Shown: piece by piece, positions 54,039 through 62,969 of the stretch
How the letters are laid out: each line of letters opens with the position of its first letter
How positions within the stretch are numbered: the stretch's first letter is position 1
Assembly: GCA_903872155.1 (NCBI GenBank)
Contig: CAIQJP010000003.1
Span: forward strand, 62,001-126,000
Reading direction: 5' to 3'
From: an uncultured Actinomycetes bacterium
GTDB taxonomy: Bacteria > Actinomycetota > Acidimicrobiia > Acidimicrobiales > Ilumatobacteraceae
Length of the DNA stretch: 64,000 nt
Notes under the pieces: generated by a model
Told to the model about the DNA's origin: nothing
The model's database searches: none
Seen by the model: only the letters and a program-made list of their open reading frames with translations
Made by a program: the position numbers and the translations under genes

Positions 54039-54842
54039 ATGGCAAACGAAATGAGTGAGTCACCGGTTTTTGCGGTGAAAGACCTCAGTGTGAAATACGG
54101 TGAATTCCGTGCAGTTCGTGATGTCACTCTTGACATTGGACAACATCAAATCACTGCTTTCATCGGACCTTCGGGTTGCGGAAAGACAACCGTTTTACGT
54201 TGTCTCAACCGCATGAACGATTTCATTGACTCAGCCAAAGTTGAAGGTCTCGTTGATTATCACGGAGTCGATTTGTATAACTCTGAAGTCAACCCCAACG
54301 AAGTCCGCCGCCGTATCGGCATGGTCTTTCAAAAGCCCAATCCTTTTCCGAAGAGTATTTTTGACAATGTGGCATACGGCCCGCGTCTTGTCGGGAAGAT
54401 GTCAAAGTCAGACCTCAATGATCTCGTCGAGAAATCCTTACGTCGTGCGGCGTTATGGGATGAAGTGAAAGATCGCCTCAAAGCATCAGCTCTCGGCTTG
54501 TCTGGTGGTCAGCAACAGCGTTTGTGTATTGCTCGGTGTATCGCAGTTGAACCCGACGTGATTTTGATGGATGAGCCTTGTTCAGCACTCGACCCTATTG
54601 CGACGACGCGGATCGAAGATTTAATGCAAGAAATTAAGAAGGATTACACGATCATCATCGTGACCCATAACATGCAACAGGCTGCCCGAGTGAGCGATCG
54701 AACAGCCTTTTTTACCACAGAAGTGAATACCCAGAGCGACCGTCGCACTGGCGTCATGGTTGAATTTGATCTGACAGAAAAGATTTTCTCGGTTCCTTCA
54801 GATGAGCGAACCGAAGCGTACGTAACAGGAAGATTCGGTTGA
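54039..54842 (+). CDS. pstB: PstB, phosphate ABC ATPase
   Basis: A 267-aa ATPase: Walker [11 protein letters not shown]-loop [14 protein letters not shown], signature [13 protein letters not shown] and Walker [15 protein letters not shown] chose the ATG with AAGGAG 6 nt upstream, which gives the family's usual length; an ATG overlapping the pstA stop would add 26 unconserved residues and remains possible. Confidence 0.94.
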   Translation: MANEMSESPVFAVKDLSVKYGEFRAVRDVTLDIGQHQITAFIGPSGCGKTTVLRCLNRMNDFIDSAKVEGLVDYHGVDLYNSEVNPNEVRRRIGMVFQKPNPFPKSIFDNVAYGPRLVGKMSKSDLNDLVEKSLRRAALWDEVKDRLKASALGLSGGQQQRLCIARCIAVEPDVILMDEPCSALDPIATTRIEDLMQEIKKDYTIIIVTHNMQQAARVSDRTAFFTTEVNTQSDRRTGVMVEFDLTEKIFSVPSDERTEAYVTGRFG

Positions 54843-54852
54843 GGAGGCAGAA

Positions 54853-55605
54853 ATGAATGATGCTCGCAAAACATTCCATCGTGACTTAGATGATGTTCAA
54901 CAAGAACTGGTTCGTATTTCAGCCGGAGTTGTGGAAAGCATTCCGAAATGCACAGCAGTCTTGCTTGAGCAAGACTTGACTGGCGCCGAAACCATGATTA
55001 GCGCCGACGATGAAATTGATGCCCGAACAATTGATCTTGAGGACCGTTGTATTCAGATTTTGGCTTTGCAGGCACCTGTTGCTGGCGAATTACGCCAAGT
55101 GATTTCAGCGCTCAAGATTTGCGCCGAAATTGAACGTTCTGCCGATCTAGTGGTCAATATTTGTAAAGCCGCTCGGCGCATATATGGACATGATTTCGAC
55201 CCGCGACTTCGTGGGCTCGTGCTGAAGATGTCTGAGCAAGCGCGACATCTTTTTAGCGAGGCGACCGGTGCCTACATGACGATGGATGCCTCTCGAGCGG
55301 CAGCAATTGACGATATGGACTCGTTTTTGGATGATCTGCAACGTCAATTCATTCAGGCAATCTTTGAATCGCATGCGGCCGGACGGATCGACCTACAAGT
55401 GGCGATTCAGTTGGCCGTGGTGGCGCGCTTTTATGAGCGAATTGGTGACCATGCAGTCAACATCGGTGAAAAGGTACGTTTCCAGGTGACTGGTCTGCCC
55501 CCCGATCGCTCGGGTGCTGCTCGCCACCGTCAACGACTGACCGGTGATCCGACGCCATTCAGTGGCATCCAAAGGCTTCAGCAAATTCCACCTACCAGTG
55601 AATGA
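54853..55605 (+). CDS. phoU: PhoU, phosphate signalling protein (copy 1)
   Basis: A 250-aa helical protein with two PhoU repeats; metal-ligand-type words are visible (DDEIDARTIDLEDRC, ERSADLVVNICKAARRI, RIGDHAVNIGEKV). PhoU damps the PhoR-type kinase when phosphate is plentiful and restrains Pst transport. GAGGAGG precedes the ATG, 10 bp after pstB. The C-terminal 25 residues are a basic, Pro-rich extension. Confidence 0.92.
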   Translation: MNDARKTFHRDLDDVQQELVRISAGVVESIPKCTAVLLEQDLTGAETMISADDEIDARTIDLEDRCIQILALQAPVAGELRQVISALKICAEIERSADLVVNICKAARRIYGHDFDPRLRGLVLKMSEQARHLFSEATGAYMTMDASRAAAIDDMDSFLDDLQRQFIQAIFESHAAGRIDLQVAIQLAVVARFYERIGDHAVNIGEKVRFQVTGLPPDRSGAARHRQRLTGDPTPFSGIQRLQQIPPTSE

Positions 55606-55627
55606 GTTTCCTCTTTGTTCACTACGA
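55606..55627 (+). promoter_or_regulatory. Pho box candidate, distal, before second phoU
   Basis: GTTTCCTCTTT followed directly by GTTCACTACGA: two 11-bp units. It matches the pstS box at 14 of 22 positions, 13 of the first 16. It starts immediately after the first phoU stop. Confidence 0.5.
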
Positions 55628-55641
55628 TTTTACGAAATCGT
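55624..55641 (+). repeat. 7-bp hairpin between the two phoU genes
   Basis: ACGATTT and AAATCGT pair around TACG. It overlaps the end of the distal Pho box candidate and may end or protect the pst-phoU transcript. No T run follows. Confidence 0.4.
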
Positions 55642-55672
55642 GGGTGTAGGTACATATGACTTACCTAGGTTT

Positions 55673-55694
55673 ATTCACCGTGAGTTCATTCAAT
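55673..55694 (+). promoter_or_regulatory. Pho box candidate, proximal, before second phoU
   Basis: ATTCACCGTGA followed directly by GTTCATTCAAT: two 11-bp units with near-consensus TTCACC and TTCATT cores, 17 bp before the phoU copy 2 ATG. So near the start codon it could repress as well as activate. Confidence 0.5.
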
Positions 55695-55711
55695 GTGCGG
55701 GTCGTTAAGAC

Positions 55712-56425
55712 ATGAATCGCTTGGCGCACGACGAACTCATGGAACTTCGCTCCGAACTTCTTCGGGTCACGGCGAGCCTTGTTGAAAGTATTCCTCGAGC
55801 GACTCAAATCTTGCTTGATCAAGACCTCGAAGGCGCCGAATACCAAATTTTGGCCGACGATGAAATGGATTCGCGAACCCTAGATCTTGAAGATCGGTGT
55901 GTGACGTTGATGGCGCTGCACGCTCCGGTTGCGAGCGAACTTCGCCACGCCGTGACGATCATGAAGATGTCGGCTGACATTGAGCGTTCGGCCGACTTGG
56001 TTGTCAATATTTGTAAAGTCGCTCGCCGTATACATGGAATTCAACTTGACCCCAAGATGCGAGGCCTGATTGGACGCATGGGAACGCAAGCGCAAATTCT
56101 CTTTCGCCACGCCATTCAGGCCTACGCCGACTTAGACCTACCAATGGCCAAGGCAGTCGACGATATGGACTTGTTTTTGGACTATCTGCACCGACAGTTC
56201 ATTGAAAGTATTTTCGAATCCCATAGCGCGGGCACAATCGATCTTCCGGTGGCAATTCAGATGGCAGTCACAGCACGATTTTTTGAACGCATCGGCGATC
56301 ACGCTGTCAACGTGGCTCATTATGTGCAGTATCTCATTACGGGTGAAATTCCTCCGGCCGGAGATCACCGCCGTGGTGGGCGACTCAGTGATTCCACGGG
56401 CGAAATTGAAGGTCTTCCGGCATGA
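55712..56425 (+). CDS. phoU: PhoU, phosphate signalling protein (copy 2)
   Basis: A 237-aa PhoU paralogue, clearly similar to the preceding copy (EL-R-TASLVESIPRATQ, DDEMDSRTLDLEDRC, ERSADLVVNICKVARRIHG, ERIGDHAVNVAHYV). It begins a new unit after 106 bp with its own Pho box candidates and overlaps the senX3 start by 4 bp, so this copy is coupled to the kinase while copy 1 is coupled to the transporter. A division of labour is inferred. Confidence 0.92.
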   Translation: MNRLAHDELMELRSELLRVTASLVESIPRATQILLDQDLEGAEYQILADDEMDSRTLDLEDRCVTLMALHAPVASELRHAVTIMKMSADIERSADLVVNICKVARRIHGIQLDPKMRGLIGRMGTQAQILFRHAIQAYADLDLPMAKAVDDMDLFLDYLHRQFIESIFESHSAGTIDLPVAIQMAVTARFFERIGDHAVNVAHYVQYLITGEIPPAGDHRRGGRLSDSTGEIEGLPA

Positions 56426-57582
56426 GTTTTGTTATTGGCCTCTTAATCGGACTTGCGGTCGGCGTCGTGAGTTACCTGCTGTTTGTTGCAACGTCTCAAG
56501 AAATACCAAACATTTCGACTCCTGAAACAACATCTGACATTGAAACTCGTGAAGCAGAAAAATTCGGAGCCTTGCTGCAAATTCAAGACGCGATTCACTC
56601 GTTAAGTGTCGGAGTTGTCATTGTTGATGCCAAGGGCGTCGTAACCTTTCGCAACAAATTGGCCGAAAGCGTGACCGGAGTTGTTCACTCCGATGTTCTT
56701 GTTGAAGAAGTTGTTGAGCAACATTTATCGGCGGCACTCAATGGCGAAACCAAGCGCCAGGTTCTTGACTTGTTTGGCCCACCTCGAAAAGTATTTTCGG
56801 TTTCAGCAACTCCGTTACTTTTTGGTGGTGCTGTGGCAATGATTGAAGACATCACCGAGCGCTACTTAGTTGATGCAGTACGCACAGATTTCGTGGCAAA
56901 TATCAGTCACGAACTCAAAACTCCAGTCGGCGCATTGGCGGTCTTGGCAGAAGCATTGTCGCAAGAGGATGATCTTGACATTATTCACCGACTCTCCGAA
57001 AAGATGGTTGATGAAGCGATACGCGTCGGACGCACGATCGATGACTTACTTGAGCTTTCTCGAATCGAATTTGGTGGCGAAGCAGTGAAAGATGAAGTAG
57101 ATGCTGAGGCGATTATCTCAGAATCTATTTCACGCGTTTCACCATTGGCCTCGACTCATGCGATCAAAGTCGCAATGGTTGATTTTCCAGGAGCATTGAA
57201 AGTTGTTGGTGATCGTCGGCAGTTGGTTTCGGCAATCGGCAACCTGGTCGAGAACGCTGTGAAGTATTCCGACGTTGGCTCTGCAGTCGAAGTGACGGCT
57301 CGTGGCGACGGTGACTGGGTCGAATTCACCGTTAAAGACTTTGGCCTCGGTATTCCCTCACGAGACCTTGATCGGGTTTTTGAGCGCTTTTATCGTGTCG
57401 ATCGTGCTCGCTCGCGCGACACCGGTGGGACTGGTTTAGGACTGGCGATTGTGCGCCACGTCGCCAATAACCACGGTGGAGAAGTTTCTGTCACAAGTAT
57501 TGAAGGCGAAGGTTCAACCTTCGCACTCAAGATTCCGAAATCTATTGTTCAAAATCAATCGGTCATGAAAGAGAGTGCCTAA
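56422..57582 (+). CDS. senX3: SenX3/PhoR-type sensor histidine kinase
   Basis: A 386-aa kinase: an N-terminal membrane helix (FVIGLLIGLAVGVVSYLLFV), a PAS-like domain (about 50-145), a HisKA helix with phospho-acceptor His163 in NISHELKTPVG, and HATPase boxes NLVENAVKYS, DFGLGIP, GGTGLGLAI. There is no extracytoplasmic sensor domain, as in SenX3, which senses phosphate through Pst/PhoU. Its stop overlaps the regX3 ATG by one base. Confidence 0.92.
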   Translation: MSFVIGLLIGLAVGVVSYLLFVATSQEIPNISTPETTSDIETREAEKFGALLQIQDAIHSLSVGVVIVDAKGVVTFRNKLAESVTGVVHSDVLVEEVVEQHLSAALNGETKRQVLDLFGPPRKVFSVSATPLLFGGAVAMIEDITERYLVDAVRTDFVANISHELKTPVGALAVLAEALSQEDDLDIIHRLSEKMVDEAIRVGRTIDDLLELSRIEFGGEAVKDEVDAEAIISESISRVSPLASTHAIKVAMVDFPGALKVVGDRRQLVSAIGNLVENAVKYSDVGSAVEVTARGDGDWVEFTVKDFGLGIPSRDLDRVFERFYRVDRARSRDTGGTGLGLAIVRHVANNHGGEVSVTSIEGEGSTFALKIPKSIVQNQSVMKESA

Positions 57583-58292
57583 TGGGTATGCAAACAGTTC
57601 TGCTGGTGGAAGATGAAGAGAGCTTCATTGATGCCCTGACCATTGGTCTGAAGAAAGAAGGCTTTCGCGTTGAAGTTGCTCGCGATGGCATGGAGGCTTT
57701 AGCAAAGTTCGACATCGTGCAACCTGATGTGGTGTTGCTGGATGTGATGCTGCCGAAGATCTCAGGCATTGATGTGTGTCGTCAATTGCGTAAGCGCACT
57801 CAAGTCCCGATCATTATGGTGACTGCTAAAGGTGCCGAGATTGACACGGTCGTCGGACTTGAAGTTGGCGCCGATGACTACATCACTAAGCCCTATCGCA
57901 TGCGCGAGTTGGTGGCTCGTATGCGTGCAGTGTTACGCCGTTCAGCAGCCGATCAAGGTACCAAGGTGTCCGATCTTGACGATAATGCCTTAGAAATTGG
58001 GGCAATTGCTCTCGACCCCGACCAGCACCGCGTATTGGTCAACGGTGAAGAAGTGTCAATGCCGTTGAAGGAATTCGAGTTGTTGCATTTGCTTTTGGCA
58101 AACGCCGGGCGCGTGTTGCCACGTGAAACGCTGATCGATCGAGTCTGGGGAACCGACTATGTCGGTGACACCAAGACACTAGATGTCCATATCAAGCGTC
58201 TTCGCGGCAAAATCGAAGACGATCCGGCTGTCCCAACACGAATCATCACGATCCGTGGCTTGGGTTACAAATTCGAACGAACCAAGAGCTGA
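57582..58292 (+). CDS. regX3: RegX3/PhoP-type response regulator
   Basis: A 236-aa OmpR-family regulator: receiver domain with acidic pair Asp11/Glu12, phospho-acceptor Asp54 in LLDVMLP and the Lys in ITKPYRM, then a winged-helix DNA-binding domain (LKEFELLHLLLANAGRVLPRETLIDRVWG, VHIKRLRGKIEDD). It should bind the 11-bp direct repeats found upstream of pstS and phoU copy 2. Confidence 0.93.
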   Translation: MGMQTVLLVEDEESFIDALTIGLKKEGFRVEVARDGMEALAKFDIVQPDVVLLDVMLPKISGIDVCRQLRKRTQVPIIMVTAKGAEIDTVVGLEVGADDYITKPYRMRELVARMRAVLRRSAADQGTKVSDLDDNALEIGAIALDPDQHRVLVNGEEVSMPLKEFELLHLLLANAGRVLPRETLIDRVWGTDYVGDTKTLDVHIKRLRGKIEDDPAVPTRIITIRGLGYKFERTKS

Positions 58293-58333
58293 TCTTCCAC
58301 TTTGGTTCATTCCTACTCACCTAAAGTAGGAAT

Positions 58334-59689
58334 GTGCCTGCGTCGACCGAACAACCACTGCCCGGTCGCGGTAAGGGTAAGAACTACGTTCCTCCCAGAC
58401 ATCAGCACCATTTTCAAATAAGCCCGTTTACCCGTTTGGTGCGCGTGCATGCCCTCATGGCTGCAGGCGAAGCCACCATGGCTGTTGCACTTGCCGACTC
58501 GTTGTTTTTGTCAATAACTCCGGGTGAAGCTCGTGGCCGAGTGCTGTTGTTTTTAGCAGTGAGCTTTGCTCCATTTTTGATTTTGGCGAAATTCATTGGT
58601 CCGGTCATTGATCGAATGCCTGGTGGTCGCCGTTTGTTGGTCGTATTGATCGCAGTGCTGCGCGCCGTAGTGATGGTTTTGATGGTGTCGCAACTTGACT
58701 CTCTACTGCTCTTCCCGTTGGCCTTCTTGGCGATGGTGCTCAATAAAACGTACCTAGTCTCAAAGTCGGCGTTGTTGCCAGCTTTGGTGAAGTCTGACAA
58801 CAACTTGGTTGAAGCAAATGCCAAGTTGGGAGTGACGGCGGGAATCGTGGGATTCTTGGCGGCCATCCCGGCCGGAATTTTGAGTCGCTTGATTTCTGCA
58901 CAGGCAACATTGATCTTTGGTGCGATCATTTTTGTTTTGGCCACCCTCAACGCAATGAAGTTCCCTAAACAAACGATTGCGAAAAATGCACCGGAAGAAT
59001 TAGAAGTTCGTGAACTGAATCAACCAGGTGTCATCATCGCAGTCTCAGCAATGAGTTTGGTTCGAGCAAGTGTGGGGTTTGTATTTTTCCATCTTGCATT
59101 TTGGTTCGCTGATCCACAACGAGCCGAAGTAGTAGGAACAGATACCAACGGATTATGGAGACAGGTGAAGTATCACTTTGGCCCACAGTTCGGAACGATG
59201 TGGTTTGGTATAGCGGTGAGTATGGCGGCCATTGGTTCGTTGCTCGGAAACTTGAGCGCCAAGCGACTCAACAAATTGAAGCGTGTCGAGTATTTGATTG
59301 TTGTCGCTTTGGCAATCATCGGAGTCGCAGGTTTGCTAACAGCACTCACTTCGGTGACAATCACAGCATTGCTGTTGATGGCTCTCGTGAACTACGCCGC
59401 TGCAATTGGCAATATGGCCTTTGAATCGATTGTTCAACGCGACGCCCCTGATGCCAACCGAGGTCGGGCACTGGCGAATTACTACACGCGTTTCCAATTG
59501 ATGTGGGTTGCCGCCGGAATCATTCCGGTGTTGCTCAAACTCCCAGGGGTTGTCGGATTTGGCATCGTGGCCGGAATTGGATTCAGCGGAGCTTTGATCT
59601 ATTGGATTGGTTTACGTCAGATCGCATTAGGTGCTGAACCTTCTTCGGTCGTTGCTCAGCTACGGCAACGATTTAGTCGTTCGCGCTGA
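58334..59689 (+). CDS. Major facilitator superfamily transporter
   Basis: A 451-aa protein with a 35-residue basic leader and about 12 hydrophobic helices in two halves joined by a charged loop near 215-230. The layout is that of MFS permeases with an incomplete inter-helix motif (KFIGPVIDRMPGGRRLL). No substrate signature. GTG start. It follows regX3 after 41 bp and could be part of the Pho locus or independent. Confidence 0.8.
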   Translation: MPASTEQPLPGRGKGKNYVPPRHQHHFQISPFTRLVRVHALMAAGEATMAVALADSLFLSITPGEARGRVLLFLAVSFAPFLILAKFIGPVIDRMPGGRRLLVVLIAVLRAVVMVLMVSQLDSLLLFPLAFLAMVLNKTYLVSKSALLPALVKSDNNLVEANAKLGVTAGIVGFLAAIPAGILSRLISAQATLIFGAIIFVLATLNAMKFPKQTIAKNAPEELEVRELNQPGVIIAVSAMSLVRASVGFVFFHLAFWFADPQRAEVVGTDTNGLWRQVKYHFGPQFGTMWFGIAVSMAAIGSLLGNLSAKRLNKLKRVEYLIVVALAIIGVAGLLTALTSVTITALLLMALVNYAAAIGNMAFESIVQRDAPDANRGRALANYYTRFQLMWVAAGIIPVLLKLPGVVGFGIVAGIGFSGALIYWIGLRQIALGAEPSSVVAQLRQRFSRSR

Positions 59690-60947
59690 ATTCAAGTCGA
59701 GCGAGCCACAACCCAGGCGCATCAAGTTCTGAGAGTGTCGGCAAATTAGTTGCAGAAACGTAGAGAGGCGCCAAGCCACTTTCACCATTGCGCTCAATCA
59801 CACCTTGAACGAAATGACGACCACGTTCAACTTGCTGACGATTGATGTGTAGGCCGAGGAGTTTTTCAACAAAGACAGTTTCTTCACCAGACTCAACACG
59901 ACGGCGACGGGCAGCCTCGGCAATTCGAGAGGGATTGCCGAGCACTCGTGAACCAACAGCGTCGGTCATGTGATCGGACCAACCGATAATGAGGCCGAGC
60001 AATGCATCAAGTTGTGGCTGCAGACGATTTTGTTCTTCAGAGCGCACGGCACCGAGCATCAGTTCGGGATCGCTCAGAATCTTTTGCAGTGATCCCATGA
60101 GATCATTGGGATCGGCACTCTCGAGATTGGACAATTTGTCGGTGATCGCCGATGGGTCTGGGCGAAACGCTGCGATAAACGATTGCACCATGTTGGTGAC
60201 AGCATCACGAATATGAGTGATGCTGTAGAGCTGATGCACGACGAGTTCGCGAATGAGCGTCCACATCCGCACGTCCTCAAGAGGTAGATCCCATTCTTTA
60301 GCGAATGCATCAACAGTTGCCGGAACGATTGCGATTTCGTTCTTGACAGGTCGAGGCAATGGCAAGTCGTATTGGCCAAGAGATTTCTTGGCCAGGTGAC
60401 CGACCATTGAACCAACCGTCATACCCATGGTCATTGGGGCAATCATGTTGGTGATCCCGGCAAACATCGATGCAAAGGGGTCACTATCGGCTGCAGATTC
60501 TGAGGAATCGTTTTGCTGTGAACTGAGGGCGGTCGCCAACTGAGTAAACAGTGGGCGGTAGTCATCAAGTGTGCGTTGAGCCCAGACACCCGGCGTCACC
60601 ATGACTGGTTCAACTGAACTTGCGGTGCTGATGTCACCTAGTCCGGTGATTTGGTGAACATGCATGCCAGCGATTCGAGCCAAATTTGCATATTCGATGC
60701 GCACAAGTGGATCAACATTTGGTTCTGTTTGACCTTCGGTTGCAGTGACGAGAGCAACCTGACGAGCGGTATCCCATTGGATAGGGCCTTGAGTATTGAA
60801 CATTTTCATCATGTCGCCGAACATCGGCATATTTCCGAACATATTTCCGAACATGTTGCCAAACATATTTTCGGGGTTTTTGCCAGCGCTGTTTTCAGAT
60901 TCGTCGTCGCCGTCAGAATCAAATGGATTGGGGAAATCACCAGACAC
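59673..60947 (-). CDS. DUF2342 (zinc metalloprotease-like) protein
   Basis: A 424-aa protein of the actinobacterial DUF2342 family, sometimes annotated as a zinc-dependent metalloprotease or as F420-associated. The N-terminus is acidic and then carries a phased repeat (MFGNMFGNMFGNMPMFGDMM). The core has TVGSMVGHLAKKSLGQYDLPLPRP, IRELVVHQLY and WSDHMTDAVGSRVLG. A clean HExxH site is not seen, so protease activity is doubtful. It overlaps the convergent MFS gene by 17 bp and diverges from the SDR gene. Confidence 0.82.
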   Translation of the reverse strand: MSGDFPNPFDSDGDDESENSAGKNPENMFGNMFGNMFGNMPMFGDMMKMFNTQGPIQWDTARQVALVTATEGQTEPNVDPLVRIEYANLARIAGMHVHQITGLGDISTASSVEPVMVTPGVWAQRTLDDYRPLFTQLATALSSQQNDSSESAADSDPFASMFAGITNMIAPMTMGMTVGSMVGHLAKKSLGQYDLPLPRPVKNEIAIVPATVDAFAKEWDLPLEDVRMWTLIRELVVHQLYSITHIRDAVTNMVQSFIAAFRPDPSAITDKLSNLESADPNDLMGSLQKILSDPELMLGAVRSEEQNRLQPQLDALLGLIIGWSDHMTDAVGSRVLGNPSRIAEAARRRRVESGEETVFVEKLLGLHINRQQVERGRHFVQGVIERNGESGLAPLYVSATNLPTLSELDAPGLWLARLEFSAND

Positions 60948-61018
60948 ATTGCGAGCATAGAACTAAATGGGAAGGTTTTTGTAGCGCGTCAACTCAAGGT
61001 AATGTCGCATTTGTGACA

Positions 61019-62071
61019 ATGTCTGCGACTTCACTTGAAGAACCAAGTTCTGATGGGTCGCCACTTCATGAATCCACGAATGATGTCATCAGAGTTGTCG
61101 TGAGCGGAGGGCAATGGCCGCTCGGCCGGCGGGTTATTGAGCTTCTCAAGGCCGACGGCGGTTTTGAAGTTCACGAAGTGAATCAGAGCACCGATGTGAT
61201 TGATGCTCCACTTGATGTATTCATACATCTGGCTCCAGGCGATCACGATGCACTTGTCGAGCGTCGCCGCAGCGCGGTGATTGGTACGCCCGAGTTGTTG
61301 CATGCAGCGACAGTTCAAGGAGCCAAACACATCGTGTTGTTGTCTTCTGCAATGGTGTACGGAGCATGGCCGAACAACCCCGTTCCCTTGACTGAAGATA
61401 CGGCATTGCGCCCCGACTTTGGATTTGCCTTTGCTCGACAGTTGGCAACCGTCGAACAACTTGTTGACGATTGGCGTGAGTCGGGTGATGGTCGAAGTGC
61501 AACAGTGTTGCGGCCAGTGCCAGCAATGGCTGCTGATGGTGCGTCGAGTTTGGTGCGCGCACTTGCAGCAGGTATGGGCGGACGACTGGGTGAAGATGAT
61601 GTTCCCGCGCAGTTTTTACATCTTGACGATTTAGCCGAAGCAGTGGTTTTGGCAACTCGCAAGAGACTCAACGGTGTCTACAACGTTGCGCCTGATGGAT
61701 TTGTACACAGTGCGCGAGTGCGTTCATTGTGGGGAATGGCACCTCGTTTACGATTACCCGATCGGATGAGCGAAATTGTGAGTGATTTGCGTTGGCGTTT
61801 TCAACGTGGACCGATTCCTCCGGGTCTTCGTCCATACGTGCGTTCAACTTGGCTTGTTTCTAATGGACGACTGCGGGCCGAAGGTTGGACCCCAACTGTC
61901 ACCAATGAGCAAGCGTTTGTTGAGGGAACTGACGCCAAATGGTGGACAATGCTGACGCCGAAGCGAAAGCAAGAGATCGCATTAGGAGCAATGGTTACTG
62001 GGATTTTGGCAGCGGTGATTACGGTGTTGGTTGCAGCGAGAAAATATCGCCGCCGACGCTCAACGCACTGA
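61019..62071 (+). CDS. Degenerate NAD-epimerase/SDR-like membrane-anchored protein
   Basis: A 350-aa extended-SDR-like protein: a leader of about 25 residues, a Rossmann start (VIRVVVSGGQWPLGRRVIELL), then LLSSAMVYGAW, LRPVPAMAADG and a late ARVRSLWGM region. Where active SDRs have YxxxK it reads FARQL, so both catalytic residues are missing. A membrane helix near the C-terminus (IALGAMVTGILAAVITVLVA) and a basic tail anchor it. Likely a non-catalytic NAD-binding or scaffold protein. I chose the ATG giving MSATSLEE; an earlier start lies in the divergent neighbour. Its end overlaps the next convergent gene by 53 bp. Confidence 0.75.
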   Translation: MSATSLEEPSSDGSPLHESTNDVIRVVVSGGQWPLGRRVIELLKADGGFEVHEVNQSTDVIDAPLDVFIHLAPGDHDALVERRRSAVIGTPELLHAATVQGAKHIVLLSSAMVYGAWPNNPVPLTEDTALRPDFGFAFARQLATVEQLVDDWRESGDGRSATVLRPVPAMAADGASSLVRALAAGMGGRLGEDDVPAQFLHLDDLAEAVVLATRKRLNGVYNVAPDGFVHSARVRSLWGMAPRLRLPDRMSEIVSDLRWRFQRGPIPPGLRPYVRSTWLVSNGRLRAEGWTPTVTNEQAFVEGTDAKWWTMLTPKRKQEIALGAMVTGILAAVITVLVAARKYRRRRSTH

Positions 62072-62882
62072 TTTGTTTTTCAATACTCGGTATTGGGATA
62101 AAGCCAAGTTCTTTGTTGATGTGTGTACACAGGCCCACGAGTCGTCCACTTTGGTCGACGACCGGGGCACCTTCGGCGAAAGCCGAAGTATCTAACTGGT
62201 CTCCATCGCTTGACCGCAGAGTGATCATCGTTTGATGAGAAGTTTCATCAACGACCAATAGTTTGGGATTCTCAAGCAGCACGGTCACGACTTGCCCAGT
62301 TGCAAAACGCTGGCTGTACTTAATGCCACTCGTACGTGTCAAAGTTCGCAGAAAAGTCACTGGATCAAATTGTTGTTCGATTTGCAAGACTGCGATTCCA
62401 TTTTCAGGAAATATATGAACAAGGTTTGCGGTGTTTATTGAATGATCGGGTAGTTGCACTGAGACTGTTTCAAGTTCGCCGAGTGCCGCAGCAGTTGTCA
62501 CCAGAATTTGATTGTTGAAAAGTATGATCCCCATTGCTTCGGTTGTTGTCACATTGGTATCAACTGCCGCCACATGAAGATTGGCATTGGTGAGTGCTAC
62601 GACATCTGAAGTATTTTGCCGACCAGCTCGGGGGATCAAAATGAGGAGCAACCCTGAAATCAACACCGCGCCAGCGATGCACGAAAAGCCGACCAAGCCG
62701 CGCCCGCGGCGACCGATATCAATGGGCGTTAAGGCTTCGAGTGTGATTGCCGCAAATCCGATTTCTGACGGGTGGCGCCACGGGCGTTCGTGGGGCGGTT
62801 GCGGGGCGGCGGTGTAGTCGGTGTCAGGGTGGTCGTCGTTTGGAAATGAGTCGCTGGACTCGGTTCCGAAGTCGTCGTTCAC
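62019..62882 (-). CDS. Membrane-anchored trypsin-like protein lacking the catalytic serine
   Basis: A 287-aa protein: an acidic cytoplasmic N-terminus, the actinobacterial leader motif HERPWRHPSEIG, a membrane helix (GLVGFSCIAGAVLISGLLLILI) and an extracytoplasmic chymotrypsin-like fold (GIILFNNQILVTTAAALG, IAVLQIEQ, VVDQSGRLVGLC). The catalytic GDSGGP is replaced by AEGAPV, and the His strand lacks TAAHC, so no proteolysis is expected. It may be a sensor or binding paralogue. I chose the GTG giving MNDDFGTESS; longer starts run into moaE sequence. Confidence 0.65.
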   Translation of the reverse strand: MNDDFGTESSDSFPNDDHPDTDYTAAPQPPHERPWRHPSEIGFAAITLEALTPIDIGRRGRGLVGFSCIAGAVLISGLLLILIPRAGRQNTSDVVALTNANLHVAAVDTNVTTTEAMGIILFNNQILVTTAAALGELETVSVQLPDHSINTANLVHIFPENGIAVLQIEQQFDPVTFLRTLTRTSGIKYSQRFATGQVVTVLLENPKLLVVDETSHQTMITLRSSDGDQLDTSAFAEGAPVVDQSGRLVGLCTHINKELGFIPIPSIEKQISALSVGGDIFSLQPTP

Positions 62883-62969
62883 TGCCACAATCAGGCAGGT
62901 TAGTAAAGAATGCCGAAGAGTGGCACGCGGTCGAGCGTTCCCTTGAGATGTAACCGCTACGCTCAAGAT

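Noticed and set aside
60805-60880. Tandem repeat element
   Set aside because: It encodes the MFGN amino-acid repeats of the DUF2342 protein.
59673-60947. Active HExxH metalloprotease
   Set aside because: No clean HExxH is visible in the region where the family annotation would place it, so only the family name is given.
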